The position numbers and the translations under genes are program-made. The notes under the pieces are model-generated. The model made no database searches. It was not told the DNA's origin and saw nothing but the letters and a program-made list of their open reading frames with translations. 64,000 nucleotides of DNA from Prevotella heparinolytica (GTDB taxonomy: Bacteria > Bacteroidota > Bacteroidia > Bacteroidales > Bacteroidaceae). Every line of letters begins with the position of its first letter. Position 1 is the stretch's first letter. The stretch is taken from contig NZ_SLXB01000009.1 in assembly GCF_004342845.1 (NCBI RefSeq), forward strand, positions 54,684-118,683. The letters run 5' to 3'. This document shows positions 49,671 through 59,488 of this stretch, in pieces.

Positions 49671-49971
49671 AAGATACTGAATCTTTTACTCTAAAAGGGA
49701 GGTTGCGTTAAATAGCCGGATAATCCCCCTATTTTTCCATCGGTTTCCCTACACGCTTTACAGGAATCGCTTCACTTTTGTGCAAACCTTTGTTCGCAGT
49801 GCGCGGATGTCTGTTCGCACAGCGCGACCGTTTATCCGCAGGTTGCGATTTTGTATTCGCACGGCGCGAACAGAGATTTATCCAAGTTGCGAACAAGTTT
49901 ACTGTTTGCAACAAACGATTTTATTCTATGGATTCAAGAGGTTTATTCTATGAGCGGTGTTTAAGTGCATC
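49671..49971. other. Convergent intergenic region between hemolysin III and CAT-like genes
   Basis: Of this 301-bp spacer about 185 bp is repeat element C2. The left 100 bp shows nothing recognisable, and there is no T-tailed terminator. Confidence 0.6.
49771..49955 (+). repeat. Dispersed phased element C, copy 2 (21-bp period)
   Basis: About eight units start with TTTGTTCGCA, CTGTTCGCAC, TTTATCCGCA, TGTATTCGCAC, ATTTATCCAA, GTTTACTG, TTTTATTC and GTTTATTC. All are at 21-bp steps except one step of 25. The core TTCGCACGGCGCGAA is a dyad. Confidence 0.78.
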
Positions 49972-50631
49972 TCATCCTTGTGCAATCTCTTTCAGATGCT
50001 CCTTTATTTTTCCGAAGAAAACCGATAAATGCGAACCATCCACAAAAGCATGGTTTACATATATGGAGAGAGGAAAATACAGCTTTCCTTCACGAGTGAT
50101 AACTTTGCCGGAAGTCATCAACGGGTAGTTACAGCCATTCCCGATTTCGGCAAGCGTATACGTGGTAGCCGTGAAATACATTTTAGGCACGGCACTCAGG
50201 TGTACCACGTCATAATCGCCTTGAGCCATCAGTATTTTCTCTGCATTATAAGGATCGCCGTCTGCCGGAATATCTGTTATTATGGCATGGGCATCGGTAT
50301 AAAAACGTTCAAAATCTTCATGATAAGGAATACGGACCGTATAAAAAGTCTTTCCGGGAACCGCTATCGGGGAAATAATGTCTACCTGATCGTGAAAAAT
50401 GACCTGCCCGTTTTTGTCCGTACGATAACGCAACTCTTTCACTTCATTGGCCGAGCGTAGCACAGCATACAGGTAATAAAGGAAGAAGGACCGTCCGATA
50501 TTTCTGGCGACAGCGCTTGCTTCCGTACATTCAATCTCCGTTGTAATGGAATACCACGAATTTGCAAAGCCACGGAAAAATCCATAATTATCCCGTCGCT
50601 CCCATTTTTCGATGTCAATAATATGTTTCAT
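49972..50631 (-). CDS. Chloramphenicol acetyltransferase-like CoA-dependent acyltransferase
   Basis: This 219-residue protein has the CAT fold signature throughout: [22 protein letters not shown] at the start and the active-site motif as NHAFVDGSH near 193 (the usual HHxxxDG with the first His replaced by Asn; the catalytic His and Asp are kept). Housekeeping CAT-like proteins of Bacteroides are often not resistance enzymes, and the substrate is unknown. It follows dsbD on the same strand, separated by a terminator. Confidence 0.88.
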   Translation of the reverse strand: MKHIIDIEKWERRDNYGFFRGFANSWYSITTEIECTEASAVARNIGRSFFLYYLYAVLRSANEVKELRYRTDKNGQVIFHDQVDIISPIAVPGKTFYTVRIPYHEDFERFYTDAHAIITDIPADGDPYNAEKILMAQGDYDVVHLSAVPKMYFTATTYTLAEIGNGCNYPLMTSGKVITREGKLYFPLSIYVNHAFVDGSHLSVFFGKIKEHLKEIAQG

Positions 50632-50641
50632 CTTAAAAGAA

Positions 50642-50682
50642 AGTCAGCTTAACGAGTGGGTTTATTACTCATTAAGCTGACT
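50642..50682 (-). terminator. dsbD terminator
   Basis: An 11-bp perfect stem (50642-50652 with 50672-50682) with a small inner GAGT/ACTC pairing. Read leftward a TTTCTTTT run follows. It lies 5 bp past the dsbD stop. Confidence 0.7.
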
Positions 50683-50687
50683 CATAT

Positions 50688-52724
50688 TTATTTTTTCGTT
50701 TTGTAATTCTCTAAACCGGTCTGCAAAAACTCAATGTATTTGGGTATATCCTCATTGTAAGAATATGACTTGTTAAGAGGTTTCCCCTCGTTGTCAATCA
50801 GCACATAGAAAGGCTGCGCATTGGCACCGAACTTCACACGTTGCAGATAGCTCCACTTATCGCCCACTGTACGCAGAGTGCGTTCCGTACCGTTTTCCAC
50901 GATCTTCACAGGTGCAGGAAGCGGTGTTTTATTGTCCACATAAAGGGTGATAAGTACGTATCCGTTATTGATGATATCACTCACTTTCGGATTTGTCCAT
51001 ACGGAAAGTTCCATCTTACGACAGTTTACGCAGCCATAACCGGTAAAATCGAGCATCACCGGTTTGCCATGCTGACGCGCATACTCCATTCCGAGATCAT
51101 AATCATCGAACTTGGCATGTACTTCATTATTATAGAGATTGAAATCCTGCGTCTGCATGGGTGGTGCAAAAGCACTGACCGCTTTCAACGGCGCTCCCCA
51201 CAAACCGGGGACCATGTAAACGGCAAATGCCAATGATGCCAGAGCCATGAAAAAGCGTGGTACGCTGACTTTCGTATCGTCGTCATCGTGCGGGAACTTG
51301 ATTTTACCCAACAAATAAAAGCCAAGCAAGGCAAACAGCACAATCCACAATGCGAGGAATGTTTCACGGTCAAGAATACGCCAGCCATAAGCCAAATCAG
51401 CCACTGAGAGGAACTTCAAGGCAAACGCCAATTCCAGAAAACCAAGAGTCACCTTGATTATATTCATCCACCCTCCTGACTTGGGCATGGACTTCAGCCA
51501 AGACGGGAACAGTGCAAACAATGTAAATGGCAATGCCAAAGCTACTGCAAAGCCAAGCATGCCGATGGCCGGAGCCACCACACTGCCCGTAGTAGAAACT
51601 TGTACCAAAAGGAAGCCGATAATAGGCCCTGTGCAGGAGAAAGAAACCAATGAGAGCGTAAACGCCATCAAGAAAATGCTGAGCAGGCCACTCGTTGCTT
51701 CCGCCTTGCTGTCTACAGCCGTGCTCCACTTGGAAGGCAGAGTAATCTCGAAAGCCCCGAAAAAAGAAGCGGCAAACACAACCAACATCAAGCAGAACAG
51801 GATATTGAACACGGCATTGGTGGAAAGCGCATTCAGTGCACTGGCGCCGAAAATAAGCGTAATGGCCAGACCGAGCGTAACATAAATAACGACGATTGAT
51901 GCACCATACGTCCAAGCGTCACGAATACCTTTCTTCTTGTCTTTGCTTCGCTTCAGGAAAAAGCTGACCGTCATCGGGATAATAGGCCATACGCATGGGG
52001 TGAACAATGCCAGAAGTCCTCCGACAAATCCGGTAATGAAAATGTAAAACCATGACATATCCTCGTGAGAAGTAGACTCCCCCAAGGCTTTCAATTCGTC
52101 GATTACCGGTTTCCACAAGTCAGACTTATTCGGCACATCCCCTCCTGCGAGGACTCCCACTCCATCAACATTTGCAGCAGAAACCGTATCGGCTGCAACG
52201 GCTTCTTGCGGTGCCGATACATCAGCAACGTTTGTTTCCGACACAGAAGCGACATTTTCCCTGGCAACACCCTCCGCTTCTCCGGAAAACTTAAAGGGCA
52301 CTTGGGTGGGAGGTAAGCAATTCTCGTCATTGCAGGCACCATATTCCAAATAACCTTCCACTTGATAGGTACTGCCTGTGAGCTTTAATTTCTGCACAAA
52401 CCGGGCAGTATGCTCAAAGTACCGCACCTTCATCTCGAACAAGCGGTCGAATGCGGAAATCTCCTTACCTGCCGGTCTCAATTTACCCACAGTTTCCACT
52501 CCCGAAAGTCTCTCCACATTGAAAGTAGCCGAAATAGGACCGCCATCGCCCAAATCGGTAGAATAAACGTGCCAGCCTTTATCAATGGATGCAGTGAACA
52601 CAACCTCTGCCTCACCGCCCGGTAAAATCTTCCATTCCGACTTAAACTTAACGGGGTCTTGTATCTGCGCTTGCGCCACCATGGCGAAGAGCAACAGAAA
52701 AAAAGAGAGCGATATATTCTTCAT
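50688..52724 (-). CDS. dsbD: Thiol:disulfide interchange protein DsbD
   Basis: ATG 52724 gives 678 residues with a signal peptide (cut after VAQAQ). The N-terminal DsbD-alpha-like domain (about 22-150) has the pair in ACNDENCLPP. The eight-helix membrane domain has the active cysteines in FTPCVWPIIP and SCTGPIIG. The C-terminal thioredoxin domain has CVNC at 565-568. DsbD passes electrons from cytoplasmic thioredoxin to periplasmic proteins. The linker at about 155-230 is Ala/Val-rich and Bacteroides-specific. Confidence 0.93.
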   Translation of the reverse strand: MKNISLSFFLLLFAMVAQAQIQDPVKFKSEWKILPGGEAEVVFTASIDKGWHVYSTDLGDGGPISATFNVERLSGVETVGKLRPAGKEISAFDRLFEMKVRYFEHTARFVQKLKLTGSTYQVEGYLEYGACNDENCLPPTQVPFKFSGEAEGVARENVASVSETNVADVSAPQEAVAADTVSAANVDGVGVLAGGDVPNKSDLWKPVIDELKALGESTSHEDMSWFYIFITGFVGGLLALFTPCVWPIIPMTVSFFLKRSKDKKKGIRDAWTYGASIVVIYVTLGLAITLIFGASALNALSTNAVFNILFCLMLVVFAASFFGAFEITLPSKWSTAVDSKAEATSGLLSIFLMAFTLSLVSFSCTGPIIGFLLVQVSTTGSVVAPAIGMLGFAVALALPFTLFALFPSWLKSMPKSGGWMNIIKVTLGFLELAFALKFLSVADLAYGWRILDRETFLALWIVLFALLGFYLLGKIKFPHDDDDTKVSVPRFFMALASLAFAVYMVPGLWGAPLKAVSAFAPPMQTQDFNLYNNEVHAKFDDYDLGMEYARQHGKPVMLDFTGYGCVNCRKMELSVWTNPKVSDIINNGYVLITLYVDNKTPLPAPVKIVENGTERTLRTVGDKWSYLQRVKFGANAQPFYVLIDNEGKPLNKSYSYNEDIPKYIEFLQTGLENYKTKK

Positions 52725-52764
52725 GTTTCGTCTAAAGCTTTTAATTAATTGAAAAGAGATTTGT

Positions 52765-53064
52765 TTACAATTCATAATCCACACAGGCGCGACTTTCCTT
52801 CACTGTGGCAAGGAGTTTCCCGGCAGCCACATGGTCGGGATGGACAGCATAAGACTTCACATCATCCAATGTATCGAACTCACTGTAAAGAGCAATGTTC
52901 CAAGTCTCGCCCGGATTCATGTTCAATCCGACTTCTATCTTACGGATAACAGGTATCTTTGCCGGAAGCGCTTCAATAGCTGCTTTAAAATTATTCATTG
53001 CCGCTAACTTTTCGTCAGCTGAAACCTCATCTTTCAATTTAAATAATACAATGTGCTTTACCAT
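52765..53064 (-). CDS. Dabb family stress-responsive A/B-barrel protein
   Basis: ATG 53064 gives 99 residues (MVKHIVLFKLKDEVSADEK); the longer frame has no support. The Dabb ferredoxin-like fold is visible: VKHIVLFKLK, the IRKIEVGLNMNP strand, WNIALYSEFDTLDDVKSYAVHPDH and the end SRACVDYEL. Such proteins form dimeric barrels; a few are enzymes, most are unknown. dsbD starts 40 bp downstream. Confidence 0.9.
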   Translation of the reverse strand: MVKHIVLFKLKDEVSADEKLAAMNNFKAAIEALPAKIPVIRKIEVGLNMNPGETWNIALYSEFDTLDDVKSYAVHPDHVAAGKLLATVKESRACVDYEL

Positions 53065-53067
53065 AAA

Positions 53068-53098
53068 TTGTTGTTTTAATGATTTATGTCTATATTTG
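53068..53098 (+). promoter_or_regulatory. Promoter of the uridine kinase gene
   Basis: TTG at 53068-53070, 20 bp, TATATTTG at 53091-53098. The predicted leader is about 150 nt, overlapping divergently with the Dabb start region. Confidence 0.55.
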
Positions 53099-53253
53099 TC
53101 AGCCGAAACGGCTGTTTTTCTCAAGAACAGCAAAATTTATAACGACAGAGAACAAAAGAATGTTCATCTTCTTTTGCCGAAACGTTTGGCGGAATAATGC
53201 CGGTTTTCGTGCAACAAAAATACAGGTTTTGTTTTAAATATATACTTAAACGG

Positions 53254-53862
53254 ATGTTAATAATAGGAATTGCAGGAGGAACCGGTTCGGGAAAAACCAC
53301 CGTAGTACGTAAGATTATTGAAAGCCTACCGGCCGGTGAAGTGGTATTACTGCCACAAGACTCTTATTATAAAGACAGCAGCCACGTGCCTGTGGAAGAA
53401 AGGCAGAACATCAACTTCGACCATCCGGACGCATTTGAATGGAGTCTGCTTTCCAAACACGTAGCCATGCTGCGCGAAGGGAAGAGCATTGAACAGCCCA
53501 CTTATTCTTACCTGACGTGTACCCGGCAGCCCGAAACCATCCATATCGAACCTCGCGAAGTCATCATCATCGAAGGAATCTTAGCCTTGTGCGACAAGAA
53601 ATTGCGCAACATGATGGACCTCAAAATATTTGTAGACGCCGATCCCGACGAACGCTTGATTCGCGTAATACAACGTGACGTGGTGGAACGAGGACGTACA
53701 GCCGAAGCGGTAATGGAACGTTACACCCGTATTCTGAAACCGATGCACCAGCAATTCATCGAACCCTGCAAACGATATGCCGACCTCATTGTGCCCGAAG
53801 GTGGAAATAACCGGATAGCCATTGACATATTGACCATGTATATCAAGAAGCATTTGAAGTGA
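53254..53862 (+). CDS. udk: Uridine kinase
   Basis: ATG 53254 gives 202 residues (MLIIGIAGGTGSGKT). The Walker A GGTGSGKT is at 8-15. The uridine/cytidine kinase signature QDSYYKD and NFDHPDAFEW follow, then REVIIIEGILAL and the RRxxRD-like VIQRDVVERGR. It phosphorylates uridine and cytidine in pyrimidine salvage. The next gene begins ~95 bp downstream. Confidence 0.95.
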   Translation: MLIIGIAGGTGSGKTTVVRKIIESLPAGEVVLLPQDSYYKDSSHVPVEERQNINFDHPDAFEWSLLSKHVAMLREGKSIEQPTYSYLTCTRQPETIHIEPREVIIIEGILALCDKKLRNMMDLKIFVDADPDERLIRVIQRDVVERGRTAEAVMERYTRILKPMHQQFIEPCKRYADLIVPEGGNNRIAIDILTMYIKKHLK

Positions 53863-53955
53863 TACGAGAAGATTGAGGTTCCAAAAACAGATTGACGATC
53901 AACACAATAACATAGTATGATTGACATAGTTTGCTTCCGGAAACTTTGGTCATTA

Positions 53956-55365
53956 ATGAGCAATCATTCATTATCGGTCATTCTTGCACTGTTGCTTTGT
54001 TGCATTTCGGGATGCCGTGGAAGCCACGGTAAAGAAGAAAGACAATACGACGGCTTGCAACAGATAAAAGACAGTGGTGAACTGGTGGCGTTGACCTTAT
54101 ACAGCTCCACGTCCTATTTCATCTATCGCGGTCAGGATATGGGATTCCAGTATGAGTTGAGCGAACAGTTTGCCAAAAGCCTGGGAGTAAAGCTGAGGAT
54201 AGAAGTTGTCCGGAGCGTGCACGAACTTATCGAACAATTGCAAGCCGGCAAGGGAGACCTTATAGCCTATAACCTGCCCATCACCAAGGAATGGAAAGAC
54301 AGCCTGATTTATTGCGGCGAGGAAATCATCACCCACCAAGTCATCGTGCAACGGAACGGTGGAGGCAGCAAGCCCCTGAAAGACGTTACGGAACTCATCG
54401 GAAAAGACATATATGTGAAACCGGGGAAATATTATGAACGTCTGGTCAATCTGGACGACGAACTTGGAGGAGGCATTCGCATCCATCAGGTCACCAACGA
54501 TAGCATCAGCACCGAAGACCTGATTACGCAAGTAGCGCAAGGAAAAATTCCCTATACGGTGGCCGATAATGATGTAGCACAACTGAATGCCACCTATTAT
54601 CCTAACCTAAACATCGGATTATCCATCAGCTTCGATCAGCGTGCTTCATGGGCTGTACGCAAAGATAGTCCGCAATTGGCTGCCATTGCCGACAAGTGGC
54701 ACGCAGAGAACGTGACCTCGCCTGCCTACACGGCGAGTATGAAGCGTTACTTTGAAATCAGCAAAATCTTTCCGCACTCCCCTATTCTCTCGTTACGCGA
54801 AGGCAAAATATCTCATTACGATGATTTGTTTAAGAAATATGCGCCCGATATTAATTGGGACTGGCGCCTGCTGGCTTCCTTGGCCTACACGGAGTCGAAC
54901 TTTGACACCACTGCCGTGTCATGGGCAGGAGCCAAAGGGTTGATGCAGCTAATGCCGTCCACGGCAAGAGCAATGGGAGTACCTGCAGGCAAGGAACAAA
55001 ATCCGGAGGAAAGCATCAAAGCAGCCACAAAATATATAGCTGCTATGGATAAAAGCTTTACACTGGTTCCCCAAGAGGAGCGCATCAACTTCATATTAGC
55101 TGCTTACAACTCAGGAATCGGACACGTACAAGACGCCATGGCTCTGGCCGAAAAGTACGGCAAAAACAAGTATGTGTGGAAAGACCATGTAGAGACTTTC
55201 ATTCTGCTAAAAAGTAATGAAGAATACTTCACCGATCCCGTTTGTAAGAATGGATATTTCCGGGGTATCGAGACATATAATTTTGTGAGGGATATTACTT
55301 CACGATTTGATCAATATAAGAATAAGATACAGGATACTTCGCGCCCTTCTGCAAGGAAGAAATAA
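53956..55365 (+). CDS. MltF-like lipoprotein: substrate-binding domain plus lytic transglycosylase
   Basis: I prefer ATG 53956 (469 residues), which puts lipobox CISGC at residues 17-21; ATG 53917 is possible. The N-terminal half is a type-3 solute-binding fold (GELVALTLYSSTSYFIYRGQDMGFQYELSEQFAK). The C-terminal half from about 290 is an SLT domain: catalytic Glu in AYTESNFDTTAVSWAGAKGLMQLMPSTA, then AAYNSGIGHV. This is the MltF layout, which cleaves peptidoglycan glycan strands with non-hydrolytic anhydro-product formation. Confidence 0.9.
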   Translation: MSNHSLSVILALLLCCISGCRGSHGKEERQYDGLQQIKDSGELVALTLYSSTSYFIYRGQDMGFQYELSEQFAKSLGVKLRIEVVRSVHELIEQLQAGKGDLIAYNLPITKEWKDSLIYCGEEIITHQVIVQRNGGGSKPLKDVTELIGKDIYVKPGKYYERLVNLDDELGGGIRIHQVTNDSISTEDLITQVAQGKIPYTVADNDVAQLNATYYPNLNIGLSISFDQRASWAVRKDSPQLAAIADKWHAENVTSPAYTASMKRYFEISKIFPHSPILSLREGKISHYDDLFKKYAPDINWDWRLLASLAYTESNFDTTAVSWAGAKGLMQLMPSTARAMGVPAGKEQNPEESIKAATKYIAAMDKSFTLVPQEERINFILAAYNSGIGHVQDAMALAEKYGKNKYVWKDHVETFILLKSNEEYFTDPVCKNGYFRGIETYNFVRDITSRFDQYKNKIQDTSRPSARKK

Positions 55366-55392
55366 TCATCCCCTAATCTGTAGAATTGAGTG

Positions 55393-55546
55393 GTCATACT
55401 TATAGATGCGGGAGGCCACACTTGTGCAATCGCAAGCCCACACCTTACGGGAAGTATGCCCACACTTGCCGAAGCGTATGCCCACACCTTAAGCGACATT
55501 ATCCCACACTTTGAGGAAGGTCTGCCCACACTATAGGAGCGACCAA
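55393..55546. repeat. Phased array D, copy 2: six units of 22 bp, core CCCACAC
   Basis: Units start at 55415 (GCCACAC), 55437, 55459, 55481, 55503 and 55525, exactly 22 bp apart, with a degenerate unit before them near 55393. The base after the core runs T,C,T,C,T,T as in copy 1. It lies between the convergent MltF-like and metH genes and fills most of that 217-bp spacer. Confidence 0.8.
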
Positions 55547-55582
55547 GTGTAGGCTGACAACCGGAGAGATAAAAACTGCTGT

Positions 55583-58348
55583 TTAAAACAGATTCAGCTT
55601 ATTCTTTTGCGCTTCTTCCAACGAAACGGTCTCTACTTTTCTTTCCTGATTCTTTTTGCACAATTGCGCATACTGCTCGTTAAGTTCCTTCTTTAGTTCC
55701 TCTTTTGTTGCAGGATTCATAAGTTTCACTGCTACCGTGGCATTCTGCGAAGCATCTTTCAGATGAACAACCGGAGCCTGATATACCGGAGCAATCTTCA
55801 ATGCCGTGTGAAGCTGCGAAGTCGTAGCTCCCCCTATCAGCAAAGGAATATTCAGACCCGCCTTCTCCAACTCGATGGCCACATGCACCATCTCATCCAA
55901 GGAAGGAGTTATCAGGCCGCTCAGTCCTATCATGTCTACTTGTTCCTCTACGGCACGCTGCACGATGGTTTCGGCAGGCACCATTACGCCAAGGTCTATG
56001 ATTTCATATCCGTTGCAGGCCATAACCACCGAAACGATATTCTTGCCGATATCATGTACATCTCCTTTCACCGTGGCAAGCAATACCTTACCGGCAGATA
56101 CCGCCCCTTTTTCCTTTTCGGATTCAATCACCGGCTGAAGTATGGCCACCGCTTTCTTCATGGTGCGCGCCGTTTTCACCACTTGCGGCAAAAACATCTT
56201 ACCAGCTCCGAACAAATCGCCTACATGATTCATACCTGCCATCAAAGGGTCTTCAATGATAGACACAGCCGTGGGATAGAGCTTTAACGCCTCGGCAAGG
56301 TCTTCCTCCAGATAATCGCTGATACCTTTGGTCAAAGCATATTTCAAGCGGTCTTCCACAACGGTTCCCTCTCTCCATGCCAGTTGCGAATGGGGGGAAG
56401 CCGTACTCTTACCACCTGCCCCCTTAGCTTCCTCGGCTTCTGCTTTCAGGCGTTCGGCTGTTTCTATCAGCCGCTCGGCAGCGTCAGGGCGCCTGTTCAG
56501 CACCACATCTTCAATGCGTTCCAAAATGTCGGCAGGAATATCCGTATAAAGAACAGAAGTTGCCGGATTCACAATACCCATATCCATCCCTTCGCGAATA
56601 GCATGATAAAGAAACACGGCATGCATTGCTTCACGGATATAATTATTGCCACGGAATGAGAAAGAGAGATTACTTACTCCTCCGCTGACATGCGCACCCG
56701 GCAGATTGTTCCTAATCCAACCGGTGGCACGAATAAAGTCCACGGCATAGTTGTTATGCTCGTCCATCCCCGTAGCTACGGCAAGCACGTTCGGGTCGAA
56801 AATAATATCATGAGGATTGAAGTTGATCTTATCGACCAAAAGGCGATATGCACGTTCGCAAACTTCAATTTTGCGTTCAAAAGTATCAGCTTGCCCCTTC
56901 TCGTCGAAAGCCATCACTACGACTGCCGCTCTATATTGCTTGATGATGCGTGCATGCTCCAGAAACTTCTCCTCACCTTCTTTCAAAGAAATGGAGTTGA
57001 CTACAGATTTACCTTGCAGGCATTTCAACCCCGCAACAATCACTTCCCACTTGGAAGAGTCTATCATCACGGGAACGCGCGCGATCTCAGGCTCGGAAGC
57101 TATCAGATTCAAAAAAGTAGTCATTTCTGCACAAGCATCCAGCAAGCCGTCATCCATATTGATGTCGATGAGTTGGGCGCCATCTTCCACTTGCCGACGG
57201 GCAATGCCAAGCGCCTCATCGTATTTCTTCTCGTTGATCAAGCGCAGGAACATACGCGAGCCCGCCACATTGCAACGCTCACCCACATTTACAAAGTTGT
57301 TCTCCGGTTTCACCTCCAGAAGTTCAAGTCCCGAAAGCCACAAGTTGGCAGGTTTCGGGGCGGGACGACGAGGCGACACACCTTCTATTAAAGCAGCATA
57401 ACGAGCAATGTATTCGTCCGTGGTTCCGCAACATCCTCCAATAATGTTCACCAGGCCTTCATGAATATATTCTTTTATTTCATGTGCCATGTCGTCAGGG
57501 CTTTGGTCATATTTTCCCAGACTATTGGGTAAACCGGCATTGGGGTAGGCACTGATATAATAAGGAGCACGGGCGGCAAGTTGTTCCAGAAAAGGTTTCA
57601 ATTGCCGGGCTCCGAAAGAACAGTTCAGCCCCACGGAGAAGAGGTCGGCATGTTGCACGGAAGCTAAGAAAGCGTCCAGCGTCTGCCCCGAAAGCGTACG
57701 TCCGGCTATATCAGAAACCGTGACGGAAAGCATCAGAGGAACGCGTATGCCGACAGTCTCCATAGCTTGCTCTGCGGCAAAAATAGCAGCCTTTGCATTC
57801 AGCGTATCAAAGATGGTTTCTATTAATAAGGCATCTACTCCACCTTCAAGCAAAGCCTCCATCTGCTCTTGATAGGCAGCGGCCAGTTGGTCGTAGGTCA
57901 GAGCACGGAAAGCCGGATTGTTGACATCGGGACTCATGGAGCACGTTTTGTTTGTAGGCCCCACGGCACCTGCCACAAAACGAGGTTTATCAGGAGTAAG
58001 AGCGGTAAACTCGTCGGCCACCTCGCGAGCCAGCCTTACAGCCGCAAGATTCATTTCACGCACATATTCCTGCACATGATAATCGGCCATACTGACGCAA
58101 GTGGAACTGAACGTGTTTGTCTCAATGATGTCTGCCCCTGCTTCCAGATATTTGCGATGGATATCTTGTATCACATCCGGCCGCGTCAGACAGAGTAAAT
58201 CATTGTTGCCTCTCATCTGTCCGGCAATGTGTGCAAAACGTTCGCCCCGGAAATCTTTCTCCGTTAAGTTGTATTGTTGTATCATGGTACCCATGGCACC
58301 ATCCAGAATAAGGATGTGCTCACGCACCAACTCGTTCAGCTGTTTCAT
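55583..58348 (-). CDS. metH: Cobalamin-dependent methionine synthase, short form
   Basis: This 921-residue protein contains the homocysteine domain (1-~320; zinc cysteines in NCSFGARQ and GGCCGT), the methyltetrahydrofolate domain (~345-610, VNVGERCNVAGSR), the cobalamin cap (~660-760) and the B12-binding domain (DVHDIGKNIV near 770, the DxHxxG histidine present). The C-terminal AdoMet reactivation domain of E. coli MetH (~330 residues) is absent, so reactivation would need a separate protein, as is usual in Bacteroides. There is no cobalamin riboswitch in the 54-bp gap before the start. It lies downstream of smpB. Confidence 0.94.
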   Translation of the reverse strand: MKQLNELVREHILILDGAMGTMIQQYNLTEKDFRGERFAHIAGQMRGNNDLLCLTRPDVIQDIHRKYLEAGADIIETNTFSSTCVSMADYHVQEYVREMNLAAVRLAREVADEFTALTPDKPRFVAGAVGPTNKTCSMSPDVNNPAFRALTYDQLAAAYQEQMEALLEGGVDALLIETIFDTLNAKAAIFAAEQAMETVGIRVPLMLSVTVSDIAGRTLSGQTLDAFLASVQHADLFSVGLNCSFGARQLKPFLEQLAARAPYYISAYPNAGLPNSLGKYDQSPDDMAHEIKEYIHEGLVNIIGGCCGTTDEYIARYAALIEGVSPRRPAPKPANLWLSGLELLEVKPENNFVNVGERCNVAGSRMFLRLINEKKYDEALGIARRQVEDGAQLIDINMDDGLLDACAEMTTFLNLIASEPEIARVPVMIDSSKWEVIVAGLKCLQGKSVVNSISLKEGEEKFLEHARIIKQYRAAVVVMAFDEKGQADTFERKIEVCERAYRLLVDKINFNPHDIIFDPNVLAVATGMDEHNNYAVDFIRATGWIRNNLPGAHVSGGVSNLSFSFRGNNYIREAMHAVFLYHAIREGMDMGIVNPATSVLYTDIPADILERIEDVVLNRRPDAAERLIETAERLKAEAEEAKGAGGKSTASPHSQLAWREGTVVEDRLKYALTKGISDYLEEDLAEALKLYPTAVSIIEDPLMAGMNHVGDLFGAGKMFLPQVVKTARTMKKAVAILQPVIESEKEKGAVSAGKVLLATVKGDVHDIGKNIVSVVMACNGYEIIDLGVMVPAETIVQRAVEEQVDMIGLSGLITPSLDEMVHVAIELEKAGLNIPLLIGGATTSQLHTALKIAPVYQAPVVHLKDASQNATVAVKLMNPATKEELKKELNEQYAQLCKKNQERKVETVSLEEAQKNKLNLF

Positions 58349-58402
58349 AATGTTTGTAGAAAAAAAGAGCCTTGTAATCTGTGGTTCGCTGTTTGATAAT
58401 TA

Positions 58403-58855
58403 TCATCGTTTGAACATCCGCGCCATATCGCGTTTGTCCTCTTTTTCTTTCAAAGACTGGCGTTTGTCGAATTCTTTTTTACCCTTGGCAAGGGCCACCA
58501 CTACTTTGGCCAAGCCTTTCTCGTTGATGAACAAACGAACCGGGACAATGGTAAAGCCGGGAGTTTTCGTGTCGCGTGCCAACTTATCCAGTTCTTTCTT
58601 GTTTAGCAGAAGCTTACGTTCCCTGCGTGCCGAATGATTGTTGTACGACCCGTAAAAATATTCGGCAATATGCATATTCTTCACCCATAGTTCGCCGTTT
58701 GCAAAATAACAAAAAGTATCGACCAGACTTGCTTTTCCCAAGCGAATGGACTTAATCTCCGTACCCGTAAGCACGATACCGGCCGTATAGGTGTCTATCA
58801 GTTCGTAATCGAATGTGGCACGTTTGTTCTTTATATTTACAGGAGCTTGTTTCAT
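58403..58855 (-). CDS. smpB: SsrA-binding protein SmpB
   Basis: ATG 58855 gives 150 residues ([19 protein letters not shown]), the usual start for the genus. Core motifs: [42 protein letters not shown] and the basic tail [17 protein letters not shown]. SmpB carries tmRNA to stalled ribosomes. The ssrA gene is not in the window. It sits between the Yip1 and metH genes on the same strand. Confidence 0.95.
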   Translation of the reverse strand: MKQAPVNIKNKRATFDYELIDTYTAGIVLTGTEIKSIRLGKASLVDTFCYFANGELWVKNMHIAEYFYGSYNNHSARRERKLLLNKKELDKLARDTKTPGFTIVPVRLFINEKGLAKVVVALAKGKKEFDKRQSLKEKEDKRDMARMFKR

Positions 58856-58914
58856 AATTCTATTCATCCTTTCAAATAACTCTTTACCTTAAAAACTCCA
58901 CACGTTGAAAGCGC

Positions 58915-59487
58915 TCAGTTCAGCACTGTCGTCAATTGATTGAATATCCACTCCACCATTGCCGGACAGACAATCAGCAAAACTGAAGAAAGAATGGTGA
59001 AACGCAAACGTTCTTTCTCAGCTACCCGCATCACTTTGTCGCTTCCTTCCCACACCACATACACGATGTAAAACTGAAGCAGCAAAGCTATGACATAGAA
59101 ATCGGGCAGTATGCCGATAACCATTTTCATCAGAAACACTACCACTAAGGCATAGCCTGCAAATTGTTGTGCCAACGGAATGTCGCTCTCCATTCCAAGC
59201 ATGCGGGCACGCAACCCGTTGATGAGATAAGCCGCCAGAAAGTATCCTCCGAACAAAGAAACAGCCACAGCGCAACATCGCGTCATGGCATATTGAAAAC
59301 TTTGCGGCTCGCCCCACCCCATTCTTATCAACGAACCAATGAAGACGGACAACCCGCATAAACCAATCATAGGATAGACAAAGGCCGTAAAGACCTTTCG
59401 TCTATCCTCTAAACTAATTTCCTCCCACGTACGAGCCGGAGAGGTAATCAGTCGCAGAGCTATGTGAAATAAATCTTTATAGTTCAA
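58915..59487 (-). CDS. Yip1-domain membrane protein
   Basis: This 190-residue protein has five hydrophobic segments after a short start (MNYKDLFHIALRLITSPARTWEEI). The LITSPARTWEEI head is typical of bacterial Yip1 proteins. Function is unknown. Its ATG is one base past the NigD-like stop, so the two are almost certainly cotranscribed. Confidence 0.85.
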   Translation of the reverse strand: MNYKDLFHIALRLITSPARTWEEISLEDRRKVFTAFVYPMIGLCGLSVFIGSLIRMGWGEPQSFQYAMTRCCAVAVSLFGGYFLAAYLINGLRARMLGMESDIPLAQQFAGYALVVVFLMKMVIGILPDFYVIALLLQFYIVYVVWEGSDKVMRVAEKERLRFTILSSVLLIVCPAMVEWIFNQLTTVLN

Positions 59488-59488
59488 A

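Noticed and set aside
49972..50631. Chloramphenicol resistance gene
   Set aside because: The family match is clear, but the gene sits in core genome next to dsbD with no mobile-element context, and the motif is NH rather than HH. Resistance cannot be inferred.
58349..58402. Cobalamin riboswitch before metH
   Set aside because: The gap to smpB is only 54 bp and lacks the B12-box. The upstream genes are not vitamin-related.
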